Part shown: positions 43,660 through 55,050 of the stretch, one piece after another
How the letters are laid out: the number at the start of each line of letters is the position of its first letter
Position numbering within the stretch: the stretch's first letter is position 1
NCBI GenBank assembly: GCA_964007475.1
Contig: OZ023273.1
Span: 79,237,830-79,301,829, forward strand
Direction of reading: 5' to 3'
Source: Hybos culiciformis
Lineage: Eukaryota > Arthropoda > Insecta > Diptera > Hybotidae
Length of the DNA stretch: 64,000 nt
Position numbers and translations under genes: made by a program
Notes under the pieces: model-generated
Databases searched by the model: none
Told to the model about the DNA's origin: nothing
Seen by the model: only the letters and a program-made list of their open reading frames with translations

Positions 43660-45329
43660 TCATGAAAATAAAATAATTATAAAAATAATTAGTATAAAGT
43701 TCTATGTTTTGACAGATCGATCTTTGTATTTTTGTCATGAAAACATTTTGGTTTTTTTTTTTTTTTTTTATCAAATTAAAAAAAAATTTATTTCAAAATT
43801 TCATTTCTTTTGTTTTAAAATTTTTTTTTTTTTTTTGTAAAAATATGTTGAATTCTACAAGAGATAACTTAAGATATTTTTGAATCTTATTTCTTAGAAT
43901 CTTGAATTTAGAGTAAGCAAAATTTATTTTGAGGTTGGTTAAAAAAATTATTGTAGTTTTTTTTTTTTTGTAAAATTATTTAGGATTTTTATTTTTTTTT
44001 TAAATAAATTATAATCCGTGGTTTTTAAAATTTAAATTTCATTTTTTGGAAGATTATATAATATTTATAATTATATAATATGGTGAAACTTAGGTTTCAA
44101 ATTTTAATTTTTTCACGGCAAAATGAAAACCGTATTGATTAGATTTCTTTCGCATTAACCATTAAGCAAAGTTTTAGAATTTCCTTCTAAAATTTTATAT
44201 AGTATTATTTTTATAATCGTATAATATTTATAGTACGTTCAGTAAACACGGATTTTCTTAGCGAAGGAATTTCCTTTTCTGCTAAATCCTACGATAAGGA
44301 AAGCTACTACATTTCATTTTAAAATCGTATACATTAAAAATTTTAGATGGGCATATTTAAATGTTGTTGTATTTGTTGTATTTGAGATTTTGAAGATTAA
44401 TTTGTAATATTTAATAATAGAGCAAAAAAAAAACGAACGTTACTTTTTAATCAAGATCTTGTCTCACTTCAACATGAATTACTACTTCCTATTCAGTAGT
44501 GGTTTACCGATGAAATTTTTATTTCTGTCATGCAATTTGGTGAATAAATATTAAAATTACAAGCACCTGATGTCTTATTAGCATTATGCTAATGTAAAGT
44601 TTTTTAATTTTTCTTGTAACGAATTTGTATTTGAAAGAGAAAATGTTTGATATCTCGAAAACTAAAGAAGATATCGAATTTTTTTTTATTTAATTTGCAT
44701 AATTGATTAAAAAATCATCATGAAAGAAGTGAAAATAGTTATTTAGTAAAATGTGAACAAGAATTCGGTATAAACCTTTTTAAAGTTTATGTGTTGAACT
44801 AAATTTGGTGGTAAAATAAGGAATGTTATAAGAAATTTTAAAATTTTGCAGGATCAATGAACGATTTTTTGCAGGATTTTTCTCTATTTATCAGATTGTG
44901 TCGTTCACAAAAGTACTGATCTTCTTTACATAAGAATTTTTCCTTATATATACGGCAAATTCGTAATTACTGAACTGACTATTATTATTAAAAGATTTGT
45001 AAATATTTTGAAATTTTAATTTTCAAAATTACTTTAAATTATTTTGATTAAACGTTTTTTTTTTTTTTTGTTTTTTTTTTTTGAAGAATTCATAAAAAAA
45101 TTTAATTAAAAGTGTATGTATTTATATAGTTTTCATTTTTGAATAAAAAAATAAATGTAATTTATTTTTATTTTTAAATTTAAAAAAAAAACTATGAAAT
45201 TCAAAATAAAATTTATGTTTTTGTTAATTTTTTTTTGTAGGTTTTTATGACAAAAAGAAATTGGAAAGATCGGTAGAAAGAAGGAAAGAAAAGAAAATTT
45301 GTAAAAGGTAAAAAAAATCAACCGATCAA
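43660..45329. other. AT-rich stretch, nothing recognised
   Basis: Long T and A runs and short frames without motifs. No termini or RNA genes identified. Confidence 0.4.
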
Positions 45330-45895
45330 AGTAGCGATCTATGGTCATTTTCGCTTGTCTTGGTCTAACCGGACGTTAGGCTTAGAACCAAGGAATGCCA
45401 TAGACTTATGTGCGTCGGTGCATCCTATTCCATCTCCAAATCTTAAGCCACGCTCGTAAGCTGATTTGAGATTTAGCATCGAATTGGATGACCCGAGCAC
45501 ATCACCACATTGGTCAGGGTCTGGATATCCGTCCTCCATGGTGAATCTAGACCAACACATTTTGCTGGCCTCAGATTCTCCATAGAAGCAGGAGATCCAG
45601 GTGGCGATCGGTTAATTCTAGCTTTGGATTCTTGGATAGAGCCAAGAATCCTCCACTAGAAGCAGGTTTGCGGTTTTGTACCAGAAGGAGTGGTCAAACT
45701 ACTCCCTTCTAATACCAACCTGGCTGGTGCTATCATCCCAAGCAAGTTAAATAAATTTCACATAGTTTCGGATGATGAGCTCCAGCACCTAAAGACAAAG
45801 AGAAAAAAAAGATTAGGAGTTATCCAATCTTGGTCAGTGCATATCACTGAGCCATGACTAGACAACTCCGGTCATGTAAGGTTTTCTTACCTTTT
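45330..45895 (-). repeat. GC-richer retroposon-like block, unidentified
   Basis: This block stands out from its AT-rich surroundings. The minus strand reads TTGGTCTAGATTCACCATGG, CCAATTCGATGCTAAATCTC, GTTGTCTAGTCATGGCTCAG and similar. A 71-codon open frame (45345-45560, minus) lies inside but has no known motif. It resembles the 3' part of an insect LINE or a SINE. I cannot name it. Confidence 0.4.
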
Positions 45896-46279
45896 TTGTT
45901 GACAATCAGCAATTTGAATATGAAACTAAATTTAGAATTTACCAAGTTCATATACTTTTTCGGTAATTAAATTCCAAAAACAATTTCATATAAAAATTTT
46001 TGATACGTTTATGACACATAAAGGTAAAAATTTGCTAATTAGGCATTTTTTTATATGTTATTGATTCTATATGAACTACTTTTGTTTATTTGTTTTTTTT
46101 TTTTTTGTAAAAAAAAGTTCATATGGAATCAATTCATTTTTCTTACAAGTGCAATATGTACTTTGTTGAAAAAAAAAATTTATAGATTTTTACACTTTAT
46201 AGTATTTCTTAAACCTTCACCGCAACAATATTTCCTATTGTAGGGTGTGACACTCTTCACTCATAGAATATCATTAGGA

Positions 46280-46789
46280 TATGATCAGTGCCGTTTCTGC
46301 GTTGCTGGCCGCTCAGGTGCAAAAACAATATTGCCGCCCCTATTAATTTAATTTTTTAATTAGAATTTGGGGAATGAATAATTAATTAATTAATTTAATT
46401 GAAAAAAAAAAATCAATTCCTTTGGAGAATTGCTGCATATTTTTTTCCAAAATAAAAAACAAACAAAATGAAGAGATGCGAAATATTTTTGGGCACTTGG
46501 CAGTTTTTTTGTCATAAGAAAAAAACAAAAAAAAATAAAATTTGACAACTAAATGCCGGAAAAATAGACACAGTTTTTAAAACTTTGTTTTTTAAGGTTG
46601 TTTTTGATTATTATATTATTATTATCTAAAAATGTTTATACTTGATTTTTGTTTTGAATTTATTTTATTTTTAATAAAATACTTTTTAAAATGAAAACTA
46701 AATGTTTTATTTCGAATAATTTTTGGAGAGTCGCGTGATTTTTTTTTTTAGTTTAGGGAGCCCGACATGAAAAAGGTTGAGAATCAATG
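46280..46789. other. Probable hAT fragment (right terminus only)
   Basis: The last bases, read inward from 46789, are CATTGATTCTCAACCTTTTT, close to hAT termini of the CAG-GGTTCTCAACC type. Immediately after comes CTATAGAC, which is also the target duplication of the next hAT. No matching left end lies in the window. Confidence 0.4.
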
Positions 46790-46797
46790 CTATAGAC

Positions 46798-47446
46798 CAG
46801 TGATGTCCAACACAATCGCCACTCGCCGCATGTGGCGAAAAGACTTTGTAAATGTGGCGAACGCAGCACTGAAATATTTTTTATATTAAACAAAGTTTTC
46901 ACACCATGACAAATAAAAAAAACAATATTTTGCCAGTCAAAAAGAAAAAACAAATCAAGAAATTTTATTTTTTCGAAAAAAATTAATAAAAAATGCGACA
47001 AAGCACGGACGATAATCGTAGAAACCAAGAGTAAATTTTATTAATGTGGACTCGCCTTTTAAAGTCAAATTAGTTTTTGGTCCTGGACTCAGGCATTGCA
47101 AAGCTGTTGAGTATGTTTGGAACAACATGGGTGTGTGAGTCTACTTTTTCAGCCGTAACTTTCATAAAATCAAAGTATCGATCCAATATTTTTGATAAAA
47201 ATTTGGAGGCAGAACTAAAATGTGCAGTTAACGTGGGTTAACCAGATTTAAAGGGTATGGTGCACAACAAAAATTGGAAAGCATCTCATTAATAATTTTT
47301 GGATTTAACAATGATACTATAATAAATGAATTTAATAAAAAAAAATTTTAAAAATTATATTTTTTATAATTATTTTAAAGGTGGCGAATAAAATTATTTT
47401 AAAATAGCTATTGTGGCTACAAACATATTTCTGTTGGACACCGCTG
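46798..47446 (+). mobile_element. hAT element with only the hATC coding end, exact TSD
   Basis: Termini CAGTGATGTCCAACA... and ...TGTTGGACACCGCTG are inverted, and the 8-bp duplication CTATAGAC is exact (46790-46797 and 47447-47454). Frames at 47085-47260 give LLSMFGTTWVCESTFSAVTF, IKSKYRSNIF and LKCAVNVG, the hAT C-terminal dimerisation domain. It is therefore an internally deleted derivative of an autonomous hAT. Confidence 0.9.
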
Positions 47447-48150
47447 CTATAGACCATACATTTACGGAACAAAATTTACTATTAGATCTGATCATAAACC
47501 CTTAGTTTATCTGTTTTCTTTAAAAAACCCATCTTCAAAATTAACTAGAATGAGAAGAATATATCTTTACAGTAGAGTATATTAAAGGAAAATGTAATGT
47601 TGTAGCAGATGCACTCTCCCGTATCTTAATAGACGAGTTAAAAGCAATGCAAAATCAAGAACATAAAGTTAATGTAACGACGCGATCAATGACAAAAAAA
47701 TAAAGAATCACAAAATGCAAAAATTCATGAAAATAATAATGAGAATCCTAATAAAAGTTTAGAACAAAAAGGAAATATAATAATATATGAGGATAAATTT
47801 AATTATAAAGTACATCAACCAATCTTTAACTCAATATATAGTTGTAAAATATACAAAAAGCGTAAATTAATATATAAAAACGACATTTCAAATATTTACC
47901 AGACATTAGAGCCTTGATGTAATAAAATTTTAAAAAATGAGTCAATTCAGATTTTTTCTCGTTCAATTAGAAGACAACTTAATTAAAACAAATATTGATA
48001 AAATCCAAATAATTAAAGAAGATGATATTTTTAAATTAATTACTATAAAAGAATTTATTAACATTGCAAATAAGTATATTAAAGAATTAGAAATCGCGAT
48101 AGTTTCACGTCCTTTACCCATTATTAGTGCTGTGGGTCTACTATGTAATT
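47447..48150 (+). pseudogene. Gypsy pol fragment (RNase H to pre-integrase)
   Basis: YRPYIYGTKFTIRSDHKPLVY with LFSLKNPSSKLTRMR (47449-47555) is the end of an RNase H domain, and VEYIKGKCNVVADALSRI (47575-47627) follows in another frame. Later frames (47937-48120: EDDIFKLITIKEFINIANKY) match the linker before the integrase. It differs from gypsy 1 and 2. The upstream part is cut off by the hAT at 46798. Confidence 0.75.
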
Positions 48151-48269
48151 CTAATTTCGGCGATGCGAATACGCATTCACCATTTTCGTGCTACACAATC
48201 CGAAACTAGCATCATATACGACTCGAAAGTATCAACACGTCGATGTGAATATCGACTTGCAACAATACG

Positions 48270-48690
48270 GCTCACACTGGTAAAAATTTTTAGTGATTTT
48301 ACATGAATTATCGTTGGTTTTTTCTATCCAACGATAATTCATGAACTATTACATTTTGTTTTTCCAAAATGTAAATTTTCACCTCGTTTGTAATTTTACA
48401 GTTTTACAGAATGTAGTTTTAGACGCCAAAAACCATCCAATTTTACTTTGTTTACTAAAAATACATATTACTTTTCCAGAATCTATGTAATTTTAATAGA
48501 AATTTGTGTAAAAACTCAGTTTGATTTGCAAAAGTACAAAAAATTCAGGAAATTTGTAGAATTTGTGTAATATTGTAACGTAAAATTCTGTAATGTTCCA
48601 TGAAAAAAATTTTACCTGGTAGGTACTGTAAATTTACGTGTCTAGCAGTGTAAAGTTTTGTGTAATTTTACATTATTTTTTACAGTGCAC
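48270..48690. mobile_element. Possible MITE with CACTG-TAAAAA termini
   Basis: CACTGGTAAAAATTTTTAG at 48274 faces TTATTTTTTACAGTG ending near 48684. The interior is rich in GTAAAATT / AATTTTAC words. ACTATGTAATTC occurs on both sides (48139 and 48688), as if a piece of flank were duplicated. A perfect 16-bp hairpin (CATGAATTATCGTTGG, 48302-48343, 10-base loop) lies inside. Termini are only partly matched, so this is tentative. Confidence 0.4.
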
Positions 48691-48800
48691 TATGTAATTC
48701 AAATTTCGACTTGTTATTTTCGGATTTTAATAAGTTTTTGCTCAATATCAATTTTTGTTTCGAACGCAAGATTTAAAAGTAAATTTTGAAAAAAAAAAAA

Positions 48801-50474
48801 ATGGAATTTGATAATAATTTAAAAAAAAAAATGTAAGTAGAAAAGAAATATTTAAAATATTTACAAAAATTTTTTAATTAAGATTTTTTTTAATTTTTAT
48901 AGAAATAAAAGTACCACTCCAAAAGAATTTGAAGTTATGGTAGATTTTTTTGAAAAAAATAAGGATTTTGCCAAAGGGTATTTGAAGGATATCAATGCAA
49001 GGACTCGTTCAAATAAATTATGGTAATGGACTCCCAACGAAAACCATTTTAGAGTGGAAAAAAGTATGTGCTGATTACAAGGTTCATACCAAAACAAAAT
49101 TAAGAAAAAATAAAATTAGTATGTCCAAAACAGGCGATGGTCCTTGTAAAATAATACCTTTAACACCTTTAGAAGAAAAGGTGGTAGAAATACTTAATAT
49201 GGAACTGGCCGTAGGTGGTATTAATTGCCAAAAATTCGGATTTAAAGGTAATTCTTACAAGGTAAATAAAGACAGCCTATTCGATGGAGAAATTAAAAAT
49301 GAAGGCGAATTCAGTTTGATGGAAGAACTGAGCTCTACATTAAATGAGGCTACTAGATTGGTGCTAGACACAACACCAACTCCTGACAGTCATTATCAGC
49401 CAGAAGATGAAGAGGTTGCAGAACCAAGGCCAAGCAGACCTGTTCGTCAGCGAATAAAAAAAATAGTAAAAATTCTTTGCTAGAAAGGCAAATTTCTTTA
49501 CAAAAAGATTTTCATTTAAATACTTCAGAAACTTTGAAAAAAATGGAGGAAAATCAGGCCTGGTTTTAGGCATAGGCAGCTGCTTAGGGCGCCGATTTAT
49601 ATATGGGAGCCAAATAGTTTAAATTTTTTTGTCAATTAGATTAAATTTAAGAATTTACAAACTTTCTATCATATATATAAATATATAGATTTGCAATATA
49701 TTTCGTCAAATAAAATATTAGAAAATTGCCTTAAACAAGAAAATTTTTTACGACACGATGATTCTGAAGATATTGATGCTACAGATTGATTGAACGAATT
49801 GATATTTATAGCTAGACATATTCCGAAAAATTTATTACCGGAAGATGTACTTATTATATTTCTAAAAATAATATAATGGACAGCGTTTGAAATATATTTG
49901 TTGCTTTGCGAATTTTATTAACTCTACCAGTTTCTGTAGCAAACGGTGAACGAAGCTTTTCGAAGCTTAAAAAGATCAAAACTCACAAGAACGGCATGTG
50001 GGATTAGCAATGATGTCAATTAAATAGGAAATTGCGCGTGATATAGACACGAAGTGGATTCTTGAAGATTTTGCTAAAATTAAAGCACGAAAAATTGAAT
50101 TTTAAATTGTTTTTCTTTTTATATATTTTTGTTTAATAAATTAATGAAGTATAGTTATTTTATTTCCATTTACTTGTTTTATTTATTGGGGCATTGTTGG
50201 GTTTGTTTCTTAACTAGAGGCGCCATGTTTTCAGTTTGCCTAGGGCGCCAAATACTCTAGCGCCGGCCCTGAGGAAAATTTTACAAATTATTTAAGAAGA
50301 ATTAATGAAACACAAGAAAAAATGTACATTGTTCAAAAGAAAAAGCTCAAGTTAATGGAAGAGATAGAAAATAAAAAACTCAAGTGCCTGAAAGAAAAAA
50401 CCGTATTAAAAACTAAACTTCTGGACCTTGAAGAAAGAAAATTGAGGATTCATGTAGTAGAATCTATTCAATAA
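48801..50474 (+). pseudogene. Zeste-like Myb/SANT DNA-binding protein, split by a hAT
   Basis: Exon 1 is 48801-48832, with donor GTAAGT. Exon 2 starts at 48903 after TTTTTATAG. The first part reads MEFDNNLKKK... PKEFEVMVDFFEKNKDFAKG... NARTRSNKLW. A frameshift and probable small deletion near 49022 follow. Then come LPTKTILEWKKVCADYKVHT and LTPLEEKVVEIL (49035-49195), as in the Myb/SANT-like domain of zeste-type regulators. After an acidic and proline-containing linker, the hAT at 49555-50271 interrupts. The coiled-coil end (RINETQEKMYIVQKKKLKLM... EERKLRIHVVESIQ) reaches TAA at 50472-50474. Such proteins are often encoded by insect PIF/Harbinger elements. Confidence 0.7.
49555..50271 (+). 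mobile_element. hAT element with transposase remnant, exact TSD
   Basis: Ends CAGGCCTGGTTTTAGGC...GCCGGCCCTG, flanked by the exact duplication AGGAAAAT (49547-49554, 50272-50279). Coding remnants at 49900-50100 (LPVSVANGERSFSKLKKIKT...) are the hAT C-terminal motif of zinc-finger-MYM-type hAT transposases, broken by several stops. It interrupts the zeste-like gene. Confidence 0.9.
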
Positions 50475-50950
50475 AATGAGTAGATTTAATTTTTTAATTT
50501 TTTATGTGATTATATGTGATTTGAAACTTAAATAGTCTGAAAATTAAGAAAAAATCAATTTATAAAGCAAAATGCTCTTTATTTTAAGTAAAATATCTAA
50601 TAAAAACTACAAAAAAAAATCAAAAACTTTCAGTGTTATATCGATTCTTAAAAATAATATTAAAAATTTAAAACTTAGAAATTATATAAGAATTTAAAAA
50701 ATATGAATGAAAAATTAAAATTATGTTGGAATTAAACCTGGAAGCTGCGAGAAAATCAATTTTGTTTGTTTGTGATAAAAAAATTATTATTTAGTTAAAT
50801 AAACATTCTTTATTCATTATTTAGTAAAAATAAATACATATTCTTTAATTGCATATGTTAAGAACAAGAAAAAAATAGAATTAAAGTTACATTTTGAAAA
50901 AATATGAAAGTTATTAATTAGTTTAATAATAATGACTTATAACTTAAGTT
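50475..50950. repeat. Spacer shared, inverted, with 61706-61860
   Basis: AAATCAATTTTGTTTGTTTG, TTATTATTTAGTTAAATAAA, CATTCTTTATTCATTATTTA and CATATGTTAAGAACAAG (50750-50875) match the complement of 61730-61850. That is the DNA just downstream of the Harbinger transposase relic on the minus strand. This ties the zeste-like locus and the 61-62 kb locus to related elements. Confidence 0.65.
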
Positions 50951-53268
50951 CCCAACTAGCAAATAAGCTCTGTAAGCGAATTCAATTCTTTTAGTAGAAA
51001 GCTTATGTATTCTAGTAACTGTCTATTAAGTTTCACGAATCCTGTTATAACCTCAAAAGTGGCGAAAATTATAAGTATAATTTGTTGTATAAGTATTTCT
51101 TAATAGGATATAAAAAGTTGCATAACATTCTCGAATTATGTAACTAATCCCATTATTAGCCTGTATAACACTTTTTTTCATGAAAGAAAAGAAAAGGACA
51201 GCCTTAAAAAAAGAAGTGCATAAATATATATAAAAATTAAAATAGTTAAAAGAAAAGGAAAACCAATAAAATATAATAAATAAATATTTAGATGGGTATA
51301 TGTAATAATAAAATAAATGTGTTTGTATTTAATTTAATTTGTGCACATTTTAATTTTTAAATGTGTATTAAATTAAGTACATATTTACAAAAACTATTGT
51401 AAAATAAAATCGAAATTTTATTTTTCATGCAATTGAAAAAATAATGCAATTTTTAATATTCTAGGATTGATAAATATGAAAACCTAGTGAAATTTATGAT
51501 ATCTAAATAATTTTAAATTAAAAAAGGTATTAAATTTGTTAAAATTTTGATGCATTTTAAAGTCATATAAGCAAAGTATGAGCAAAATGTAGTTTGCCAT
51601 GGCACAAATAAATAAAATTTAACTGATGTTCTATTCTTTTTATTTAGTTTTTTGAATTCATTGATTTTTTCAAAAAGAACTAACAATTTGCTAAATAATA
51701 AAATATTTATTTCTTTCAAACCAAACTTTTGCGTTTAAATAACTTCAATTTCCTTGAAGAATTTTCTTCCTATATTTGGATAACCTATGTTATTTTTAGG
51801 AAGTTTAGTAGAAAAATCCCTAAATTTTAAATTATTTCCTATTTCGAAGTGGCGACATACTTAAGTTTTGTTTATTGATTTTTATTTTTAAGGATATTAG
51901 TTTTAATTTTGCAATTGTTAAAAAACAATAAAAAATTTTTTAATAGCGATAAAAATTAATTTGATTTTGTGCAACTATAAAATAACAAATAAAAAAAATG
52001 AGATAGTCGGTTTTTAATTTTTGAAGCAAAAATTAATCAAAAACGAATTTTCCTTATTAGATTGGATTTTTTTTTTAAATTAATAGTTTCGTGTTTTTTT
52101 ACACGAAAGAGTTCTAGTGAAGTTAAACTATTCACTGGTATCATTCACTGTACGTTTTTTTTATCACACGAACAAAAAAACTAAAATGGTAACCAACCTG
52201 TCTGTATTGCCATGTCTATAGATAATTTAAACATTTTGGAGTTCTAGGTATTATGGAATTAACAAGGATAAAAAACTGAGGATTTTTAGTCAAAATGGAA
52301 GGTATTAAAAATTCAACCTTAAGAATGATATTAAATTCTCACTCAGTAGTTTAATTTTATTTCCCGAAATAATTAGTATTTTGTTAACAACGTAAAAATT
52401 TAGAAAATAATAATTATCCGGGCAAAAATTCTTACAAATTTCACCCAAGGATACGTCTAACTAAAAAATCCTTTAGGTTCATTTTCCGATCATCATACTC
52501 TTTTCTTATTTCGGACCATTTGAACCTTTCAACCCTTACAATATAATTTTCTATTTCCGTACAATAAGTGCATCATTTTAAAATCATTAATTTCCGCAAA
52601 ATTATAATTAAAAAGTCAACGTAAAGGAAGTCAAAGTAATATTTTTACAAACTATAAACTCTCTCAAGTCCTTATTATATTTATATGGTTAGGGGATTAG
52701 TGCAATAACCTGGTAGCACGGAATTTAAATTATTTTTGTTTTCATTTTTAAAAGCATTCGGCAAATACGCATCAAATTATTTTTGTCCTCTTTTCTCATA
52801 GTGCAAAGTAAAAAACAAATATAAAAGTTTCTAGCAGGATCACGGCCGGCATTAAAGAACACTTTTTTTCCTCTTTTCTCATAGTATGAAGTAAAAGAGA
52901 AAAAAAATAGTTTTGTTATAAAAATAAAAGCTAATAGCAGGATCACGGCCGGCATTAAAGAACTTTTTTTCTTCCTTTTTACTCATTTGTACGAAGTAAA
53001 AGAGAGAAAAAATAGTTTTGTTATGAAAATAGAAGCTTACTCATATGTACGAAGTAAAAGAGAAGAAGAATTTTGGGATAAGATGAAGTCTTATAGAAAG
53101 ACTGAAACCGGCATTAAAGAGCTGATTATATTTTTTGATGAAATAGAATTCTTATAAATGTTGCATAACAAGATCACTATGATTCAGTATTACGAATCCT
53201 TTTACTAGAATTTTATACAGCTTATAAGTGGTATAACACTTATTTACAAGAATAATCTGCTAGTTGGG
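50951..53268. mobile_element. Segment bounded by 11-bp inverted repeats
   Basis: CCCAACTAGCA at 50951-50961 and TGCTAGTTGGG at 53258-53268. Both inner flanks continue with similar but not identical words (AAATAAGCTC, AGATTATTC). No transposase is seen. The interior (51000-52777) is AT-rich with no recognisable gene. Target duplication is unclear, so this is tentative. Confidence 0.4.
52778..53125. repeat. ~105-bp tandem repeat
   Basis: Units contain AGCAGGATCACGGCCGGCAT, TAAAGAAC, CTC(A)TTTTCTCATAGTATGAAG and AGTAAAAGAGAAAAAAAATA. The GGCATTAAAGA marker occurs at about 52850, 52955 and 53110. The third unit is longer and diverged. Confidence 0.8.
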
Positions 53269-53374
53269 TTATGCAAGTACATATATTCATTTTACATAAA
53301 TCTATTTTCCCAAATAATCTTAGAACAAATTACTTAAATTTAATTATCAAAAAAAAACTATAATAAAAATAAAA

Positions 53375-53700
53375 AAATATTTACCGTATTTAAGTTCATC
53401 ATTAAGCTTATAAAACACCAAACCCATTTTCGAAATGTCTTCTCATCTGTATTAAAAATTGATTTCGACACATGTTCAGTATTATAAAGCTTTAAAAAAG
53501 AAATAAAAGATGCTTTGGATTCGAATGTGTAGGTCTTGACTCTTTCAGTAAGTCCCAAATAATATGACAAATGTTGGGACTCACCCCATTAAATGCTTTA
53601 AATCTTCTGAGTCCAAGGTTTTTACGTAATTTTAGTTGATGTTTTGTGTATTGATGCGCTATTTTCCAAAATATATTATTACTATACCTATTTGTCATAT
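53375..53700 (-). pseudogene. Harbinger-like transposase N-terminal relic
   Basis: The minus strand gives DMTNRYSNNIFWK... LGLRRFKAFNGVSPNICHII WDLLKE...PKHLL in one frame. A shifted frame then gives FLKLYNTEHVSKSIFNTDEK and TFRKWVWCF. The pattern (FG-SP, W-L, PKHLLW-L-FLK-Y, DEKTFRKWVW) is that of the N-terminal part of DDE_Tnp_4 proteins. A frameshift near 53510 breaks it, and the catalytic domain is absent. The gypsy 2 LTR begins 100 bases away. Confidence 0.65.
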
Positions 53701-53806
53701 CTAAAAATTTAATAAAAATTTTAATGCATAAATAAACAATTAAAAATAAAATAAATATATATGTTGAGTTTATTTTTTTATAATATGTCAAAATAATTTA
53801 TGTATA

Positions 53807-54214
53807 TGTAGGAATAGTAAATATCTTAAAAATAAATTTAATTTAAAAAAGTAATTGTACCTTTATTAAATTGAAATTTTCCTTTTTCATTTCATTTCAA
53901 AAATATTATTATATTTCATTTTTAATTTATTATTTTCCAAATCTCTCAAAATCAAAATAAAATTGAAATTCCAAATCACTCATATAATTTAATCTTATAA
54001 AAATTCAGAATTATAAATCACATAAATTATTATAAATTTTGTATTTATAAGTTAGGACATTTTTATGTAAATTAATTTCAATTTTTAAATAATAAAAATA
54101 TTACTTATACATATTAGTAAAATTAACTAATAGACTCTTTTATTAAAAAGAAGGAAAGTATTTTTGAATTCAAGCAAAGTTAACTTTTAAGTTATTAAAC
54201 TTAATAAAGTTACA
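53807..54214 (+). repeat. 5' LTR of gypsy element 2, 408 bp
   Basis: TGTAGGAATAGTAAATATC to AATAAAGTTACA, same length as the 3' LTR and about 98% identical by eye. TATA stands directly outside both LTRs, a 4-bp target duplication. The primer-binding site TTGGTGACCCCGACTGAAG starts at 54215. The TGGTGACCCC start is shared with gypsy 1. Confidence 0.92.
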
Positions 54215-54240
54215 TTGGTGACCCCGACTGAAGAAACACA

Positions 54241-55050
54241 ATGCAGGAAGTAGATGGGAACTCAACCAACAATTCTGGAACACCACTACCTGAAATGCAA
54301 CCAAACCGAGAAGTGGCACGTGTTTCAATTAAGGTACCGCCGTTTTGGAGAACAAATCCGAAGTTGTGGTTCAAGCAACTGGAGAGCCAGTTTATCAATG
54401 CTTGTGTAACCCGAGATGTCACAATGTACCATACACTGGTTGGATCCATTGAAAGCAGCATTCTTGACTCCGTTAGCCACATTATTGAAGTTCCACCAAC
54501 TGAAGGGATGTATGAAACATTAAAAAATGGTTTGCTAGCTGAATTTTTAGATTCAGAGGAAAAAAGACTACAGCAACTTCTAGAGAACGTCAACTTAGGA
54601 GACAAAAAACCATCCGTTCTACTCCGAGAGATGCGTCAACTGTCTTCAGGAAAAGTTTCAGAAGAAATTTTGAAGTCTTTATGGTTTCAACGTCTTCCTT
54701 CAACGGTTAAAGCTATACTTTCTGTCAGCAGTGATAGTCTTGAAAAACTATCAGTAATGGCCGACAAAATTAATGAACAAGTTGACAATTCAAGTGTCAA
54801 CGTTATCACAGAAGATCATTCAAACCAAAGATTAACTCAAATTGAAGGTCAGATGGCTGAAATTTTCAAACAAATTTCTTCTTTAAATTTACACAATCAG
54901 CATCGTGGAAGATCAAGAAGTAAATCAAAAGCAAAAAACAAAAACAATGAAGGTGATTCCAATTGCAATTCACTATGTTGGTATCACTATAGGTTTAGAC
55001 AGAAAGCTAAGAAGTGTATATCTCCTTGTTCATACAAGTCGGAAAACTAG
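54241..55050 (+). CDS. Gypsy 2 gag, intact
   Basis: A 269-codon open frame begins 26 bases after the LTR ([14 protein letters not shown]). It has the gypsy gag core ([80 protein letters not shown]). It ends with an Arg/Lys/Ser stretch and [14 protein letters not shown]....C, a CHCC-type finger as in CsRN1-like elements. No lesion is visible. It would assemble virus-like particles. It overlaps pol, which lies in the -1 frame. Confidence 0.92.
   Translation: MQEVDGNSTNNSGTPLPEMQPNREVARVSIKVPPFWRTNPKLWFKQLESQFINACVTRDVTMYHTLVGSIESSILDSVSHIIEVPPTEGMYETLKNGLLAEFLDSEEKRLQQLLENVNLGDKKPSVLLREMRQLSSGKVSEEILKSLWFQRLPSTVKAILSVSSDSLEKLSVMADKINEQVDNSSVNVITEDHSNQRLTQIEGQMAEIFKQISSLNLHNQHRGRSRSKSKAKNKNNEGDSNCNSLCWYHYRFRQKAKKCISPCSYKSEN

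Noticed and set aside
43553..43840. 95-codon plus-strand frame
   Set aside because: It starts in the 61-bp tandem repeat and ends in T-runs coding Phe. Low complexity, no family.
45345..45560. 71-codon minus-strand frame as a host gene
   Set aside because: It lies in a retroposon-like block and shows no known domain. There is no evidence of splicing or a promoter.
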